Positions 8,387 through 17,175 of a DNA stretch of 64,000 nt are shown piece after piece; the stretch's first letter is position 1; the number at the start of each line of letters is the position of its first letter. The position numbers were made by a program, and so were the translations under genes. The notes below the pieces were generated by a model. The model was not told where the DNA came from, did not search any database, and saw only the letters and a program-made list of their open reading frames with translations. Where the stretch lies: NCBI GenBank assembly GCA_963849635.1, contig CAWKIA010000017.1, positions 1-64,000 of the forward strand, in the 5' to 3' direction. The stretch comes from CAVRUD01 sp963849635. GTDB lineage: Bacteria > Chloroflexota > Chloroflexia > Thermomicrobiales > UBA6265.

Positions 8387-8790
8387 GGAATTGGTCCCCT
8401 AACTCCGCTCCGCGCGAGGATTCCAGTCGTTGTCGAGGCAGATGAGGTCGCCCTCGATGTCGTTGCTCGGGATGTTGAGCTCAAGGAAAGCGTGATCGTG
8501 CCCGCGAACGGGTACTGCGACCTCGCCAACGTCGTGGTCCGGGGCGGTCTCACGAGACAGGCAGCGCCGCTGCCGCCGGCGATCCGAGTCACGAGACGGC
8601 GTCCCGGACGGGGAGGACAGCAACGTCCTCTCCGTTTCCGTGTACTTGGAGCGACTTCAGTCCCGGCTCCTAGGGCGTGAACTCTTCCTCCCGAGCACGT
8701 CCGATTGACCCGGCTTCGCCCGTGCCCTAGAGTGGCGGTATCCCCGCGGCGGCTGGTCGCGACAACTGTATATGGAAAGGGACATCAGGG
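8387..8790. other. intergenic region with a weak minus-strand ORF
   Basis: 404 bases. A minus-strand frame (8399-8623) ends in a protein-like stretch (DHAFLELNIPSNDIEG, DLICLDNDWNPR) but has an implausible Arg/Ser-rich start and no ribosome site. It may be the tail of a decayed gene. Nothing else is recognised. Confidence 0.3.
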
Positions 8791-9237
8791 GTGGATCACG
8801 GGAGATTCGATTCCTTCACTAGGGCACTCGCCAGGCCGAAGACGCGCCGCGGGCTCCTCGGGGGGCTCGCCGCCCTCGCCGTCGGGGCGCGGGCGTCCTC
8901 GGCCCAATCAGACTGCCCGATCCCCGGGCAGACGCGCAACCGCAAGGGCGACTGCACCTGCCCGGCCGGCCAGGGCGACGTCTGCCCGGAGGTCGGCTGC
9001 ACCAACCGCAGGTCCGACCCGTCCAATTGCGGGGCCTGCGGCAACGCGTGCGAGTTCGGCGAGGTCTGCCGCAAGGGCGAATGCAGGTGCCCGTCCGGAG
9101 TGACGTGCGGTCAGTGCACCCCCGACTACGAGTTCTGCACAGAGGGCGTCACCGTGTGCTGCAACGGGGGGCTCGGTAACTGCTACCTGCGCTTCGACTG
9201 TGGGCCCGGCCACAACGAAACCGGGGTCTGCTGCTGA
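8791..9237 (+). CDS. Tat-exported Cys-rich protein
   Basis: 148 aa from GTG 8791. The N-terminus holds a twin-arginine signal (KTRRGLLGGLAALAVG, then ASSAQS). The mature part has many cysteines in short loops, including NCGACGNACEFG, followed by CRCPSGVTCGQC and VTVCCNGG. This disulfide-rich pattern is typical of a Thermomicrobia exported family of unknown role. Folding before export would suit a Tat substrate. Confidence 0.7.
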   Translation: MDHGRFDSFTRALARPKTRRGLLGGLAALAVGARASSAQSDCPIPGQTRNRKGDCTCPAGQGDVCPEVGCTNRRSDPSNCGACGNACEFGEVCRKGECRCPSGVTCGQCTPDYEFCTEGVTVCCNGGLGNCYLRFDCGPGHNETGVCC

Positions 9238-9384
9238 GTCGCCGGCGCCCGAAGGGCGGCGCGGACGGCGGCACGGGGCGAGCCCCCGTGCCGCCTCCGC
9301 CCCTCCACCGGATCCCGCGGCTCAGCCAACGGGCACCGCCACCAGCCACCGCTCCTCCCGCACCAGCCCCAGGATCACCCGCGC

Positions 9385-9715
9385 TCATATCGCCGGCGCT
9401 TCCGGCACCCACGCGCTCTGCCTCTTGAGCGGCCACCCATACACGGACAACTCCCCGGTGCCGAGGTCGGCGCGAACCGTCCCTGCTGTAGACGGCCCCG
9501 CTCACCGTCCGAACCTGAACCCAGCCGAGGCACAGCCGGTCCTCCCGCCAGATCGTCTGCTTGCCGTACTCGCCGTCGGTGCAGAGGTGCCTGTACGTAG
9601 AGCAGCCATTGAACGTCGCCCGCATCTCCGCCTCGACTCGGTCCAGATCGGCCGTCACCCGCGGCGCGAAGTGGTCGATGATCGATTGGACGTAACGAGG
9701 GTCGAGGTCGGTCAT
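9385..9715 (-). pseudogene. hypothetical protein, single frameshift
   Basis: From ATG 9715 (MTDLDPRYVQSIIDHFAP) the frame reads well to GAVYSRDG. The sensible continuation TVRADLGTGELSVYGWPLKR is one frame over and stops at 9385, giving about 110 residues. The site is near 9485. No family is recognised. It is transcribed away from the candidate origin next to it. Confidence 0.5.
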
Positions 9716-9839
9716 GGGCGGAGTGTACGCGGTGCACACGCGGTGCACCGTGCCCTCCCGTGCCCTCCCGAGCCCACCCATTTGGTCCGTGCTGGTCGGG
9801 GTTTCTCGACCGGAACTCCGGGACTACCGCGCCTGTTCG

Positions 9840-10320
9840 GGCCTACCACAACCCTATCTACTAATCTCTACGTATCGTTTTCCCTTTAAGAGTAAGAACG
9901 TATCGTCGTGGTAGTAGGGGGTGTGGATAGTGGGGATAAGGTCGGAATTGGCTGTAACGGCGCGGAAACTGGCCAGGATAACTCCGGGACAATATGGGCT
10001 GGGTTGTCCACATTTCCCCCGATGACTGGGGACGAGCGGTGCCGGGCTGGAGCGGAGGGTGTGCCAGTCCACACACAGCCCCCAGCCATGCACCGGCGAG
10101 ACACCGGTTGTCCAGGGGTTGGCGGGGGATTGTCCGCAGGGTTATCCACCGTTGGGGGCAGTTATCCCCAACATGCGCCGAGTTATCCACAGTCCCCGAC
10201 TAAGCTGTGACAATCTGGCATGAAAACACCTGTTCGTACGGGGGTATCCGCCACCGGGGTGTGACGGCGGTCACGGAATGTGGACAACAGCGGTGGCCGG
10301 TGGATATCTGCCCGCACGCC
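9840..10320. other. candidate replication origin (DnaA-box cluster)
   Basis: Sites close to TTATCCACA occur at 9922-9930 and 9931-9939 (minus strand), 10004-10012 (TTGTCCACA), 10130-10138, 10142-10150, 10162-10170, 10183-10191 (perfect TTATCCACA) and 10279-10287 (minus, TTGTCCACA). The last three forward boxes are spaced 20 and 21 bases, about two helical turns. An AT-richer stretch at 9841-9920 with ACGTATCGT twice (9870, 9898) could be the unwinding element. Genes on both sides point outwards. dnaA and dnaN are not in the window, so this may serve a chromosome whose dnaA lies elsewhere, or a second replicon. Confidence 0.6.
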
Positions 10321-10534
10321 TCGTCGGAGGACGGGGTGCGCAGCGTGGTTGATGCAGGGAGGCACCCTCGGTGGCCGGTCCGACCACCACGCCGATGGGA
10401 CCAGGCGAACGGAGACCTGAGACGTTCACTTTTGCAATCTGGCGCGCCGCAGGGGTACGCTGCGAGCACCTGGCGGTCATGAGTGCCACAGCGATGGGCA
10501 GCGCGCGGCCTCCCGTCGTCGCTGGAGGAGATGT

Positions 10535-11317
10535 ATGGCATCGCACCCGGAAGCAGCCATCCCTTTGTCTCACCTCTGGCGGGTCACAGGCGAGGGGCTG
10601 GCGGCGATGCTCCAAGATGGTCCCGACTTCGAGGCAACCAGTTCGCCGGAGCACTGGACCGTGATCGGCGGCGAGCCAGGAGCGCTCTTCAACTGGCTGG
10701 CCGTCCACACGGCGCACCCGGACAACGAAGCGCGGCTGCGCGCCGGCGTCGCCGCGCTCCGCGCCCGACGGGTATCCGCGTTGGTCATGTTCGCCGAGGC
10801 GCTGGCCGCCGACCTGGCGCCGGTTGCCGAGGACCTGGGGCTTGAATCCCCCCACGAAGTGCCACTCATGCTCCTCCAGCCCAACCAGCCGGCGACGCGA
10901 CCCAGCCCGCCCGGGCTCGTCGTAGAGCGGGTGCGGGACGAGGTCGGGTTGCGAATATCGACCGACCTCGCCGCCGCCGCCTTCGATGAGCCGGCCGAGT
11001 CGATGGCCCGTTGCGGCGGCCCCAGCTTGCTCGCGGCGCCTGACCTGTCGCTCTATCTGGCCCGGGCTGGAACGGACGCGCTCAGCATCTGCTGGATCTG
11101 GCGCGAGGGGCCGCTGGCCTACGTCGCGTCGATGGCAACCTCGCCCGCCCACCAGCGGCGCGGCGCCGGGCGAGCAGCCCTGACCCACGCCCTGACGGAG
11201 CACGCCGCGACGGGCGCGACTGCCGCCTGCTTGATCGCCTCCGCCGAGGGACGCCCGCTCTACGAGCAGCTCGGCTTCCGGACCGTGGACGCCGCCACAC
11301 TCTGGGTCCTGCGCTGA
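10535..11317 (+). CDS. GNAT family N-acetyltransferase
   Basis: 260 aa. The C-terminal half carries the acetyl-CoA binding motif A (VASMATSPAHQRRGAGRAAL) and motif B-like LYEQLGFRTVD. The N-terminal half (FNWLAVHTAHPDNEARL) resembles a degenerate second GNAT fold, so the protein is probably a tandem-GNAT type. The acceptor is unknown. It is the first rightward gene after the candidate origin. Confidence 0.85.
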   Translation: MASHPEAAIPLSHLWRVTGEGLAAMLQDGPDFEATSSPEHWTVIGGEPGALFNWLAVHTAHPDNEARLRAGVAALRARRVSALVMFAEALAADLAPVAEDLGLESPHEVPLMLLQPNQPATRPSPPGLVVERVRDEVGLRISTDLAAAAFDEPAESMARCGGPSLLAAPDLSLYLARAGTDALSICWIWREGPLAYVASMATSPAHQRRGAGRAALTHALTEHAATGATAACLIASAEGRPLYEQLGFRTVDAATLWVLR

Positions 11318-11425
11318 CCGGCCTCCTGTCAGCGGCCGCCGATCAGGCGGTAGCGCCGGGGAGGAGGTGCTCCCGGGGTTTGGACTCAAGGTTTCCGCCG
11401 CCAGGGCGCGCTTTGCGAACAGGCT

Positions 11426-12076
11426 TTAGAGCAGGCGCTGCGCTGTCAGGACATCCTCCAGCGTCGCGAGGTCGCGGAAGCAGTGCCCGGCAATCCCCAG
11501 GGTTGCCGCTGCGGCGACGAATTCCGCCTTGTCGTCGACGAAGAAGGCCGCCCCGGCCGGCACGCCTGCCGCCACGAGGGCGGCAGCGAAAATCTCCGGT
11601 TCGGGTTTGACGTGGCCGACGCTCGACGAGTTGACGATCCGATCGAACGCGCCAGCGATCCCGAGCCGGGCCAGGTCGCGATCGAGCCGCGAGGTCGCGT
11701 TCGTTACCAGGACGGTCGTTGCCTGCTCGCGGCAGCGCTCCAGGAGGTCCAGGACTGCGCCGTCGATCTCCCCCGCCGGGTCCGACCAGCGCCTGATGGC
11801 TTCGACCGCGTTGGCACCCGGGAACTGCGCCGACAACTGGGCGACGATGTTCTGGCGCCAGTCCTCGTCGGTGACGCGCCCCGTGATCGCGGGGAAGAGG
11901 AGATCATCCGAGAAGGCGGCCTGCTGGATGGCGCCGGGCGGGAGGCCCGTCTCGCGCTCGATCGCCGAATTGCCCTGACCGTGCCAATGACGGATGACGC
12001 CGTCGAGGTCGACCAGAAGGGCACGGTGCCGGGGCGGAGTATGCCTCGTCATGAGATGAGGTGCGTTTGTGGACAC
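11426..12076 (-). CDS. HAD-superfamily hydrolase (subfamily IA)
   Basis: 216 aa with all four HAD motifs: LVDLDGVIRH (nucleophile Asp23, Asp25), LVTNATS, KPEPEIF (Lys) and FFVDDKAEF. The cap domain between motifs I and II is helical, as in phosphoglycolate phosphatase-like enzymes. The substrate is a small phosphate ester, not identifiable from sequence. It is followed at once by the deazaflavin-enzyme gene on the same strand, but no shared pathway is evident. Confidence 0.85.
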   Translation of the reverse strand: MSTNAPHLMTRHTPPRHRALLVDLDGVIRHWHGQGNSAIERETGLPPGAIQQAAFSDDLLFPAITGRVTDEDWRQNIVAQLSAQFPGANAVEAIRRWSDPAGEIDGAVLDLLERCREQATTVLVTNATSRLDRDLARLGIAGAFDRIVNSSSVGHVKPEPEIFAAALVAAGVPAGAAFFVDDKAEFVAAAATLGIAGHCFRDLATLEDVLTAQRLL

Positions 12077-12081
12077 ACCCG

Positions 12082-12579
12082 TCAGGCCCGCGGCTCCAGG
12101 ACGACCACCGCCGTCTCGGCCGGCCGCCGCCGCGCCAGCACGTCAAGGTCGGCGCCCGCGTCCTCGTACGCCTGGAACCCGTCCCAAAGGCGCTGCCGCT
12201 CCTCGCCCCGGGCAGCGCGGGCGCTCACCGAGCGGGCGCCGTTCTTCAGGGTCACGTGGGCATTCGGTTGGGCTTGGAGGTTCAGCCACCAGGCCGGCTC
12301 GGCCGCACCCCAGCCATTCATCGCCAGAGTGATCAGGTTGGGGCCGTCCTCGTAGTAGCCGAGGATCACCGCGCGCTCCTTCCCGGAGCGGCGCCCGACC
12401 GTCGTCAGGCGCATCATCCCGTACTTGCCCGGCGCCGGCAGCCGCAGACCGAGCCGGCCGCCCGACAACCGGTAGATGGCGCGGTGCACGATCCAGGCGA
12501 GGCGGATGAACCAACGCGGCGGCAGTCGCGGCCCGGGCCGCGCCGTGTCGGGCGACGGCTCGACGGTTCGTTCGGCCAT
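12082..12579 (-). CDS. deazaflavin-dependent nitroreductase family protein
   Basis: 165 aa, matching the F420-dependent Ddn-like family (DUF385). Seen are LTTVGRRSGKERAVILGYYEDG, the conserved N-terminal strand pair, and NPAWWLNLQA-like spacing in AEPAWWLNLQAQPNAHVTL. These enzymes use reduced F420 to reduce nitro groups, quinones or other electron-poor substrates. The stop lies 5 bases from the HAD gene start, so the two are probably co-transcribed. Confidence 0.85.
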   Translation of the reverse strand: MAERTVEPSPDTARPGPRLPPRWFIRLAWIVHRAIYRLSGGRLGLRLPAPGKYGMMRLTTVGRRSGKERAVILGYYEDGPNLITLAMNGWGAAEPAWWLNLQAQPNAHVTLKNGARSVSARAARGEERQRLWDGFQAYEDAGADLDVLARRRPAETAVVVLEPRA

Positions 12580-12642
12580 GTCGGTTTCCTCCTCCGATCT
12601 GGTACGCAGCCGTTCGATTGTATCCCGGCGGTGGCAGGGACC

Positions 12643-13239
12643 CTAGACGACGATGAAGGCGATCGAGGCGGCGAGCGTCGCGCCCATCGCGATGTTGAAG
12701 GTGCGGAGCGAGCGGTCCGTGCGCAGGAACCGCTGGACGGTGGCGCCGAACGCCAGCCAGACGAAGCAACTGGGGACGGCGGCGAGGACGAAGAGCGTGC
12801 CAAACGAGGCGGACTGCCCGAGGGCGCTGCCGGAGCCGGCATCCAGGTAGGTCCCAGCCGCGCTGGCGCAGACCAGCCACGACTTGGGGTTGACCCACTG
12901 CAGCGCGGCGGCCCGGCGGAACCCGATCGGGTCCGACGCCGATTTGGAGCCTCCCCGGCCGGAGGTGGCGATCTTCCAGGCCAGCCAGAGCAGGAGCGCC
13001 GCGCCGCCCCACTTCAGCGCGGTGAGGATGGCCGGGCGGTCCAGGACGACGCTGCCGAGGCCGAAGGCGACCGTGAACATCATCAGGCCCATCCCGAGCG
13101 TCACCCCAAGCAGACAGGGCAGGCCGCGGCGGATGCCCGCGCTGGCGCCGGTCGAGGCCAGTATGATGTTGCTGGGTCCGGGCGTGATCGCGGCGACGAC
13201 CGCGAAGGCAAGGAATCCGAGGGTTTGGTTGGGGGTCAT
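12643..13239 (-). CDS. LysE/RhtB family amino-acid exporter
   Basis: 198 aa from ATG 13239. It has six hydrophobic segments and the family signature near the N-terminus (AAITPGPSNIILASTGASAG), plus WVNPKSWL in the middle. The family exports lysine, threonine, homoserine or related compounds. It is transcribed divergently from an AraC-type regulator at 13594, a common regulator/exporter pairing, so that regulator probably controls it. Confidence 0.88.
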   Translation of the reverse strand: MTPNQTLGFLAFAVVAAITPGPSNIILASTGASAGIRRGLPCLLGVTLGMGLMMFTVAFGLGSVVLDRPAILTALKWGGAALLLWLAWKIATSGRGGSKSASDPIGFRRAAALQWVNPKSWLVCASAAGTYLDAGSGSALGQSASFGTLFVLAAVPSCFVWLAFGATVQRFLRTDRSLRTFNIAMGATLAASIAFIVV

Positions 13240-13262
13240 GGGGGCTCCGGAGACGTGAGAAC

Positions 13263-13431
13263 TGGGGGGACAGGGCTGCGGCCCTGGGGGGACGGGGCTC
13301 ACGCCCCGTGGGGACAGCCCTGACGGGCTGAGGGGGAGCCGGGGAGAGAAGACGAGACAATCGCTCCGTCCGTCTCCCCCTCTCCCCCTCACGGCGTCAG
13401 CTGTGTCCTCCACAGGGTGCGAGCCCTCTCC
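13263..13431. repeat. inverted array of GGGGACA mini-hairpin units (copy 1)
   Basis: Three units of 22-23 bases start at 13263, 13285 and 13308. Each has a GGGGACA-like constant part and a different short hairpin (GGGCTGCGGCCC, GGGCTCACGCCC, GCCCTGACGGGC). A G-rich spacer and a centre follow, then the opposite arm with two degenerate units (13391-13430). The layout matches the larger array at 60941-61179. It lies between the divergent lysE-like and araC-like genes. Confidence 0.75.
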
Positions 13432-13593
13432 CGCTCTTTGCTTTGGTGCGGAAGGACGAGCCGCATGGACAGTTCTGGTCTCAAACCTAGCGGATCGAGT
13501 GGGGTTGGTCTTGAACGATCGTGCGTGGCCCTGCCGGGCAGCCCTGCCCGGCCTGGGCGTCCCGGGCATGAGGATGGTTCGGGATCGGACTGG

Positions 13594-14397
13594 ATGCGGC
13601 AGACGGAGACGGGCGGCGGCGTGGAGTTGCTGGAGGCCTGGTTCCACGGTCCCGCCTACAACAAGCACCGCCACGATACCTACGGCATCTGCGTAACCGA
13701 CCGGGGTGTGCAGGCCTTCACCTACAGAGGTGCAGTCCACATCGCCACGCCGGGCGAGACGGCGGTGCTCCATCCTGACGAACTGCACGATGGCTACGCG
13801 GGCAGCGAGGCGGGGTTCGGATATCGCTTGATCTACGTCGAGCCGCGCCTGATCTTCGAGGCGGTGCGGGCGCTCGCGGGCCGGGCGCGCCCGCTGCCCT
13901 TCGTGCGCAACCCGGTCGTCTCCGACCCGAGATTGGGGGCGGCGATCCGCTCGGCCTTCCGCGGCGATCACGACGAGCTGGCGCTCGACGATCTGGTTGC
14001 GCGGCTGGCCGAGGGGTTGCTGGCGGCGGAGGAACCGGGGACGGAGGTGGCCCTACCGAGCCGTCTCGATCTCCGCGCGATCGAGCGGGCCCGGGCGTTT
14101 CTCGATGCCGCGACGGATCGGGTGGTGCGCTCCTGGGAGCTGGAGGCGGTCACCGGGCTGACGCGCTACGACCTCGCCCGCCAGTTCCGGACGGCGGTCG
14201 GCACCAGCCCGTACCGCTATTCGCGCTTGCGCCGTCTGGATGCTGCCAAGGCGGAGATCGCCCGGGGCCGCTCCCTGGCCGATGTCTCCCTGGAGACGGG
14301 TTTTGCGGACCAGGCCCATCTTACTCGTGCCTTTACGGCCGCCTATGGGGTGACGCCGGCGCGGTATAGAACGCTGCGGCGGCAGGATGGGCGGTAA
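13594..14397 (+). CDS. AraC family transcriptional regulator
   Basis: 267 aa from ATG 13594. The frame is open further upstream but runs into the repeat. The N-terminal cupin-type sensing domain contains YNKHRHDTYGICV and the C-terminus holds two helix-turn-helix motifs (LEAVTGLTRYDLARQF, and SLADVSLETGFADQAHLTRAF) followed by GVTPARYR. It is divergent from the LysE-type exporter and probably switches it in response to an amino acid. Confidence 0.87.
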   Translation: MRQTETGGGVELLEAWFHGPAYNKHRHDTYGICVTDRGVQAFTYRGAVHIATPGETAVLHPDELHDGYAGSEAGFGYRLIYVEPRLIFEAVRALAGRARPLPFVRNPVVSDPRLGAAIRSAFRGDHDELALDDLVARLAEGLLAAEEPGTEVALPSRLDLRAIERARAFLDAATDRVVRSWELEAVTGLTRYDLARQFRTAVGTSPYRYSRLRRLDAAKAEIARGRSLADVSLETGFADQAHLTRAFTAAYGVTPARYRTLRRQDGR

Positions 14398-14406
14398 GGA
14401 AGCAGA

Positions 14407-14748
14407 TCAATCCGCCCCGAGCGGGATGGGGAGGCGGACGCGGGTCACGGCTGCCTTGCCGATCAGGACGGGTCCCTCGCACATCTCCAGGATCGAGCCG
14501 ACCATCGTGCCGGTCCAGTCTTCAGGTGAAAACGGGTAGATTCGAATCGCTCCGGTCTCGCCAGGGGAAAGTTCTGTGGCGTCGACGAGGGCAACGGTAC
14601 CTCCAACCCAGGCGTGTCCTGCCTCGCCTGGCAGCCACCAGTTCGGCCGGTAACCGGTCCGGACTGCCGCACGTCGGCCACCGTCCTCCGTGCGGCGCAG
14701 GGTCAGTGTGGCTTCGATGAATCCGAGTTCTTCGGATGCCAGGGTCAT
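14407..14748 (-). CDS. hypothetical protein resembling the EF-Tu C-terminal beta-barrel
   Basis: 113 aa. The pattern ATLTLRRTEDGGRRAAV, TGYRPNWWL and LSPGETGAIRIYPF looks like the third (beta-barrel) domain of elongation factor Tu without the GTPase. Stand-alone proteins of this type are known but have no assigned role. Its start lies 25 bases after the stop of the 107 aa gene upstream, so they form a pair. Confidence 0.6.
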   Translation of the reverse strand: MTLASEELGFIEATLTLRRTEDGGRRAAVRTGYRPNWWLPGEAGHAWVGGTVALVDATELSPGETGAIRIYPFSPEDWTGTMVGSILEMCEGPVLIGKAAVTRVRLPIPLGAD

Positions 14749-14772
14749 GCGGCGCCCTCGGGTGCAAAGACA

Positions 14773-15096
14773 TCATCGAAACACCTGAATAGATCCTACA
14801 GCACCGAGCGCTGAAAGCCGATCAGCCGGCACGAAATAGGCTGAGCCGATTCCATCCCAGCGCTCGTGGTAGTCAAAAGTGCGGGACAGGTCCGCCGATA
14901 TCCTGACCGAGGCGACCCGGAAGGGGCGTGGATCGGGAAATCGTTGCATCGCGCGACCCCAGCGCACGGCATCGGGGAACGACGTCGCAAACCATTTCCC
15001 GACTTCATAGCCGGCCCCGTCGGGATTGACCCGAAACCCCTCGATCCGCTCGATGTCGGCCGCTTCGCGAAGCCCGACCGCACGAACGAGGATCAC
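14773..15096 (-). CDS. hypothetical protein paired with the EF-Tu-like gene
   Basis: 107 aa from GTG 15096 with AGGTG close upstream. Mixed alpha/beta composition (YEVGKWFATSFPDAVRWGRA, FRVASVRISADLSRTF), no signal peptide, no known family. Same strand and probably same transcript as the gene at 14407. The pairing recalls immunity-type gene couples, but no toxin is present. Confidence 0.55.
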   Translation of the reverse strand: MILVRAVGLREAADIERIEGFRVNPDGAGYEVGKWFATSFPDAVRWGRAMQRFPDPRPFRVASVRISADLSRTFDYHERWDGIGSAYFVPADRLSALGAVGSIQVFR

Positions 15097-15153
15097 CTCA
15101 CCTGGCGTTACCGCTTCGGTGTCCAGATTGCGCCCTCCGGGATTGATAGTGGC

Positions 15154-15603
15154 CTAATGCTCCAGCAGCCATTCCGCGCGTTGCAGCTGGGCGCGGCGGC
15201 GGCGGACGCGGCGGAGGCGAAGGCGGTAGATGATTGGGCCGGCGGTGGCCAGGATCGGGATGATCGACCAGTACCAGGTGGTGGCGCTGAGGAGGACGCC
15301 GGTCTCGGTGGAGATATCGGCCCAGAAGATCAAGATCACGGTCGCCAGCTTGAAGGCGAGCAGGACCCAGAGAAAGGCCCAGGCGGTCCCGCTCTCCTGG
15401 CGGTCCCGCTCCGCCTCGTGCTCCATCGCCGCCAGGGTCGCGGCATCGTGGCCGCTCTGGGTGGACTGGGCATCTGGGCGGGAGGTGGCCATCGCGGGGA
15501 ACTCCGGGGAACGATCCTGGGATCCGTGGTGGTGGACATCGATGCGAACGGAGGTGGCGCCAGCGGGCAGCCAGGGTGGCTGGTGGGGTGGCTGTGCCGC
15601 CAT
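15154..15603 (-). CDS. small membrane protein
   Basis: 149 aa. The first 60 residues are polar and His/Pro-rich. Two membrane segments follow (TAWAFLWVLLAFKLATVILIF and WYWSIIPILATAGPIIY), then an arginine-rich tail (LRLRRVRRRRAQL). No family is recognised. The basic tail suggests the C-terminus faces the cytoplasm. Confidence 0.6.
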   Translation of the reverse strand: MAAQPPHQPPWLPAGATSVRIDVHHHGSQDRSPEFPAMATSRPDAQSTQSGHDAATLAAMEHEAERDRQESGTAWAFLWVLLAFKLATVILIFWADISTETGVLLSATTWYWSIIPILATAGPIIYRLRLRRVRRRRAQLQRAEWLLEH

Positions 15604-15816
15604 AGCTGCTTGACTGGGGAAGTATAGGCCGGTCCGGGGCGACGGTCAGGCCGCGGCCCGGGGCGGGCACCTGGCTTGCGAGGTGCGCGGGCGCAGAGTG
15701 GCGCGCACGGCAATCCCCGCGCCGGTCCTCCGAGGCGGAGGTGCTGAGAACCGGCGCGGGGAATGGTGCAATCGTCGCAGAGGGACCTGCGGATTTCGTG
15801 CGCGGGAGGTGGCCGG

Positions 15817-16296
15817 CTAGCCCAGGAAAAACTCCATTCCGTATCGGGGAGCGGCCTCGGCGTAGCGGGCGCCGACCTCGGCGACGTTGTCTGGGCACGG
15901 TTGGGTGGGGTCGAGGGCCGGCTCCAACGTCTCCTCGAAGAACTTGTCGATGCCGGCGGGGGTGAAGGTGAGGATCAGGCGGGTTGGCTCCGGGCCGTGG
16001 TTGTGGAAACGGTGCACCATCCCGATGGGGATGTTCACGAAATCTCCCGGGCCGGCGACGATCGTCTCGTCGTCCAGGTAGAACGTGCACCGGCCTTCGA
16101 GGACATAGAACGTCTCGGTCTCGTTGCGGTGGATGTGGAGCGGCGGGCCGCCCCCGACCGGGACGAGCGCTTCCATTGCGAAGTAGGCCCCGCTGGACTC
16201 TTCGCCGGTGACGAGAAAGGTGTAGAGATCGCCGGGCCCCCAATAGGTGCGGCCCGTCCCCGCGGATCGATGAAACATCGTGGCCTGAACCTGCAT
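15817..16296 (-). CDS. cupin domain protein
   Basis: 159 aa from ATG 16296, with GAGGAGA upstream. It is a single cupin barrel with motif 1 PPLHIHRNETETFYVLEG and motif 2 GDFVNIPIGMVHRFHNHG, giving His, His, Glu and His metal ligands. Such stand-alone cupins act as small dioxygenases, isomerases or sensors, and the substrate cannot be told here. The C-terminus (DKFFEETLEP) is a short helical tail. Confidence 0.85.
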   Translation of the reverse strand: MQVQATMFHRSAGTGRTYWGPGDLYTFLVTGEESSGAYFAMEALVPVGGGPPLHIHRNETETFYVLEGRCTFYLDDETIVAGPGDFVNIPIGMVHRFHNHGPEPTRLILTFTPAGIDKFFEETLEPALDPTQPCPDNVAEVGARYAEAAPRYGMEFFLG

Positions 16297-16592
16297 ACGG
16301 TGCTCGTCTCCTCGTGTGCCCAATTGGGTCGGCAAGGGCACGCGAAGACGCGCTCTGCGGAGCATCTCTGGCAGAGGACGCCTAGGGTGCCGTCGGTGCT
16401 CGCAGTATGCGGACCGAATAACGGGTAAGTCAATATCACCAAAAACGCTGACTATCTGTCGTAAGAAAAGTATCGGTACCGAAAGAAATTTCAGAAAACC
16501 GCAATCCGGCGTAATGATGGACGAGCCATCGCCGCGGACCGGCAGGGGGTCCTCCCTGGGGCAGCCCGTAAACCGTCCGGCGCTGGTCCGTT

Positions 16593-17030
16593 CTACGCGG
16601 GGACGATCTCGATCGCGGTGTCCAGCGGCTTGCGGAGCAGCTTGTTGAGGCCGAAGAGGAACCGGCCGAGGAAGCCGTAGCGGCCACGGACCGCGGCGAG
16701 GGCTGCACTCGCCTCCCAGAGTCCGACCTCGCGGGCATAGCCCTCGTGGGCATCGCCGGTGGCTGTGCCGCGGTAGGTGCCGGGGGCCACGAGGACGCGG
16801 GCGCCGCGGGCATCCTGGGCGTCCTTCACGCCGGCGCGGACCCGCTTGAGCTTGCCGGTTGCTCTGTGGGTGGCCACGATCAGGTGGTCGCCGTGGCGGA
16901 CGTACCAGACGGGGGTGGGGACGGCGCGTCCGTCGCGCTTGAAGGTCGTGAGGATAGCGACCTTTGCCGCTCCCAGGTTGGGGAAGGGGTCGGGCGCGGT
17001 CACGGCCGCGCCGCCTGTCGTGCTAGTCAC
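16593..17030 (-). CDS. PPOX-class F420/FMN-dependent oxidoreductase
   Basis: 145 aa. The split-barrel fold of the pyridoxamine-phosphate-oxidase family is visible (AILTTFKRDGRAVPTPVWYV, HLIVATHRATGKLKRVR, ARVLVAPGTYRG). In Chloroflexota many members bind F420 rather than FMN. A second F420-type gene (12082) lies 4.5 kb away. The upstream 300 bases are AT-richer and hold no gene. Confidence 0.82.
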   Translation of the reverse strand: MTSTTGGAAVTAPDPFPNLGAAKVAILTTFKRDGRAVPTPVWYVRHGDHLIVATHRATGKLKRVRAGVKDAQDARGARVLVAPGTYRGTATGDAHEGYAREVGLWEASAALAAVRGRYGFLGRFLFGLNKLLRKPLDTAIEIVPA

Positions 17031-17175
17031 GCGTGGGTTCTCCTGAGGATGGGCTGCCTCACCACAGGGGCGTCGCTGCCCCCGATGCCAGATTGCGTTC
17101 CGTCACGAAGCGTGCCACCGATTCGCGGGCTAGGAATATTGGTGGGGTGTTGCTCCGCGGAGTATCCGTCCGATA

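Noticed and set aside
16436..16592. Possible small gene or regulatory RNA in the AT-richer patch near 16440-16500
   Set aside because: Only a short palindrome (TCGGTACCGA) was seen, with no frame, promoter or terminator pattern.
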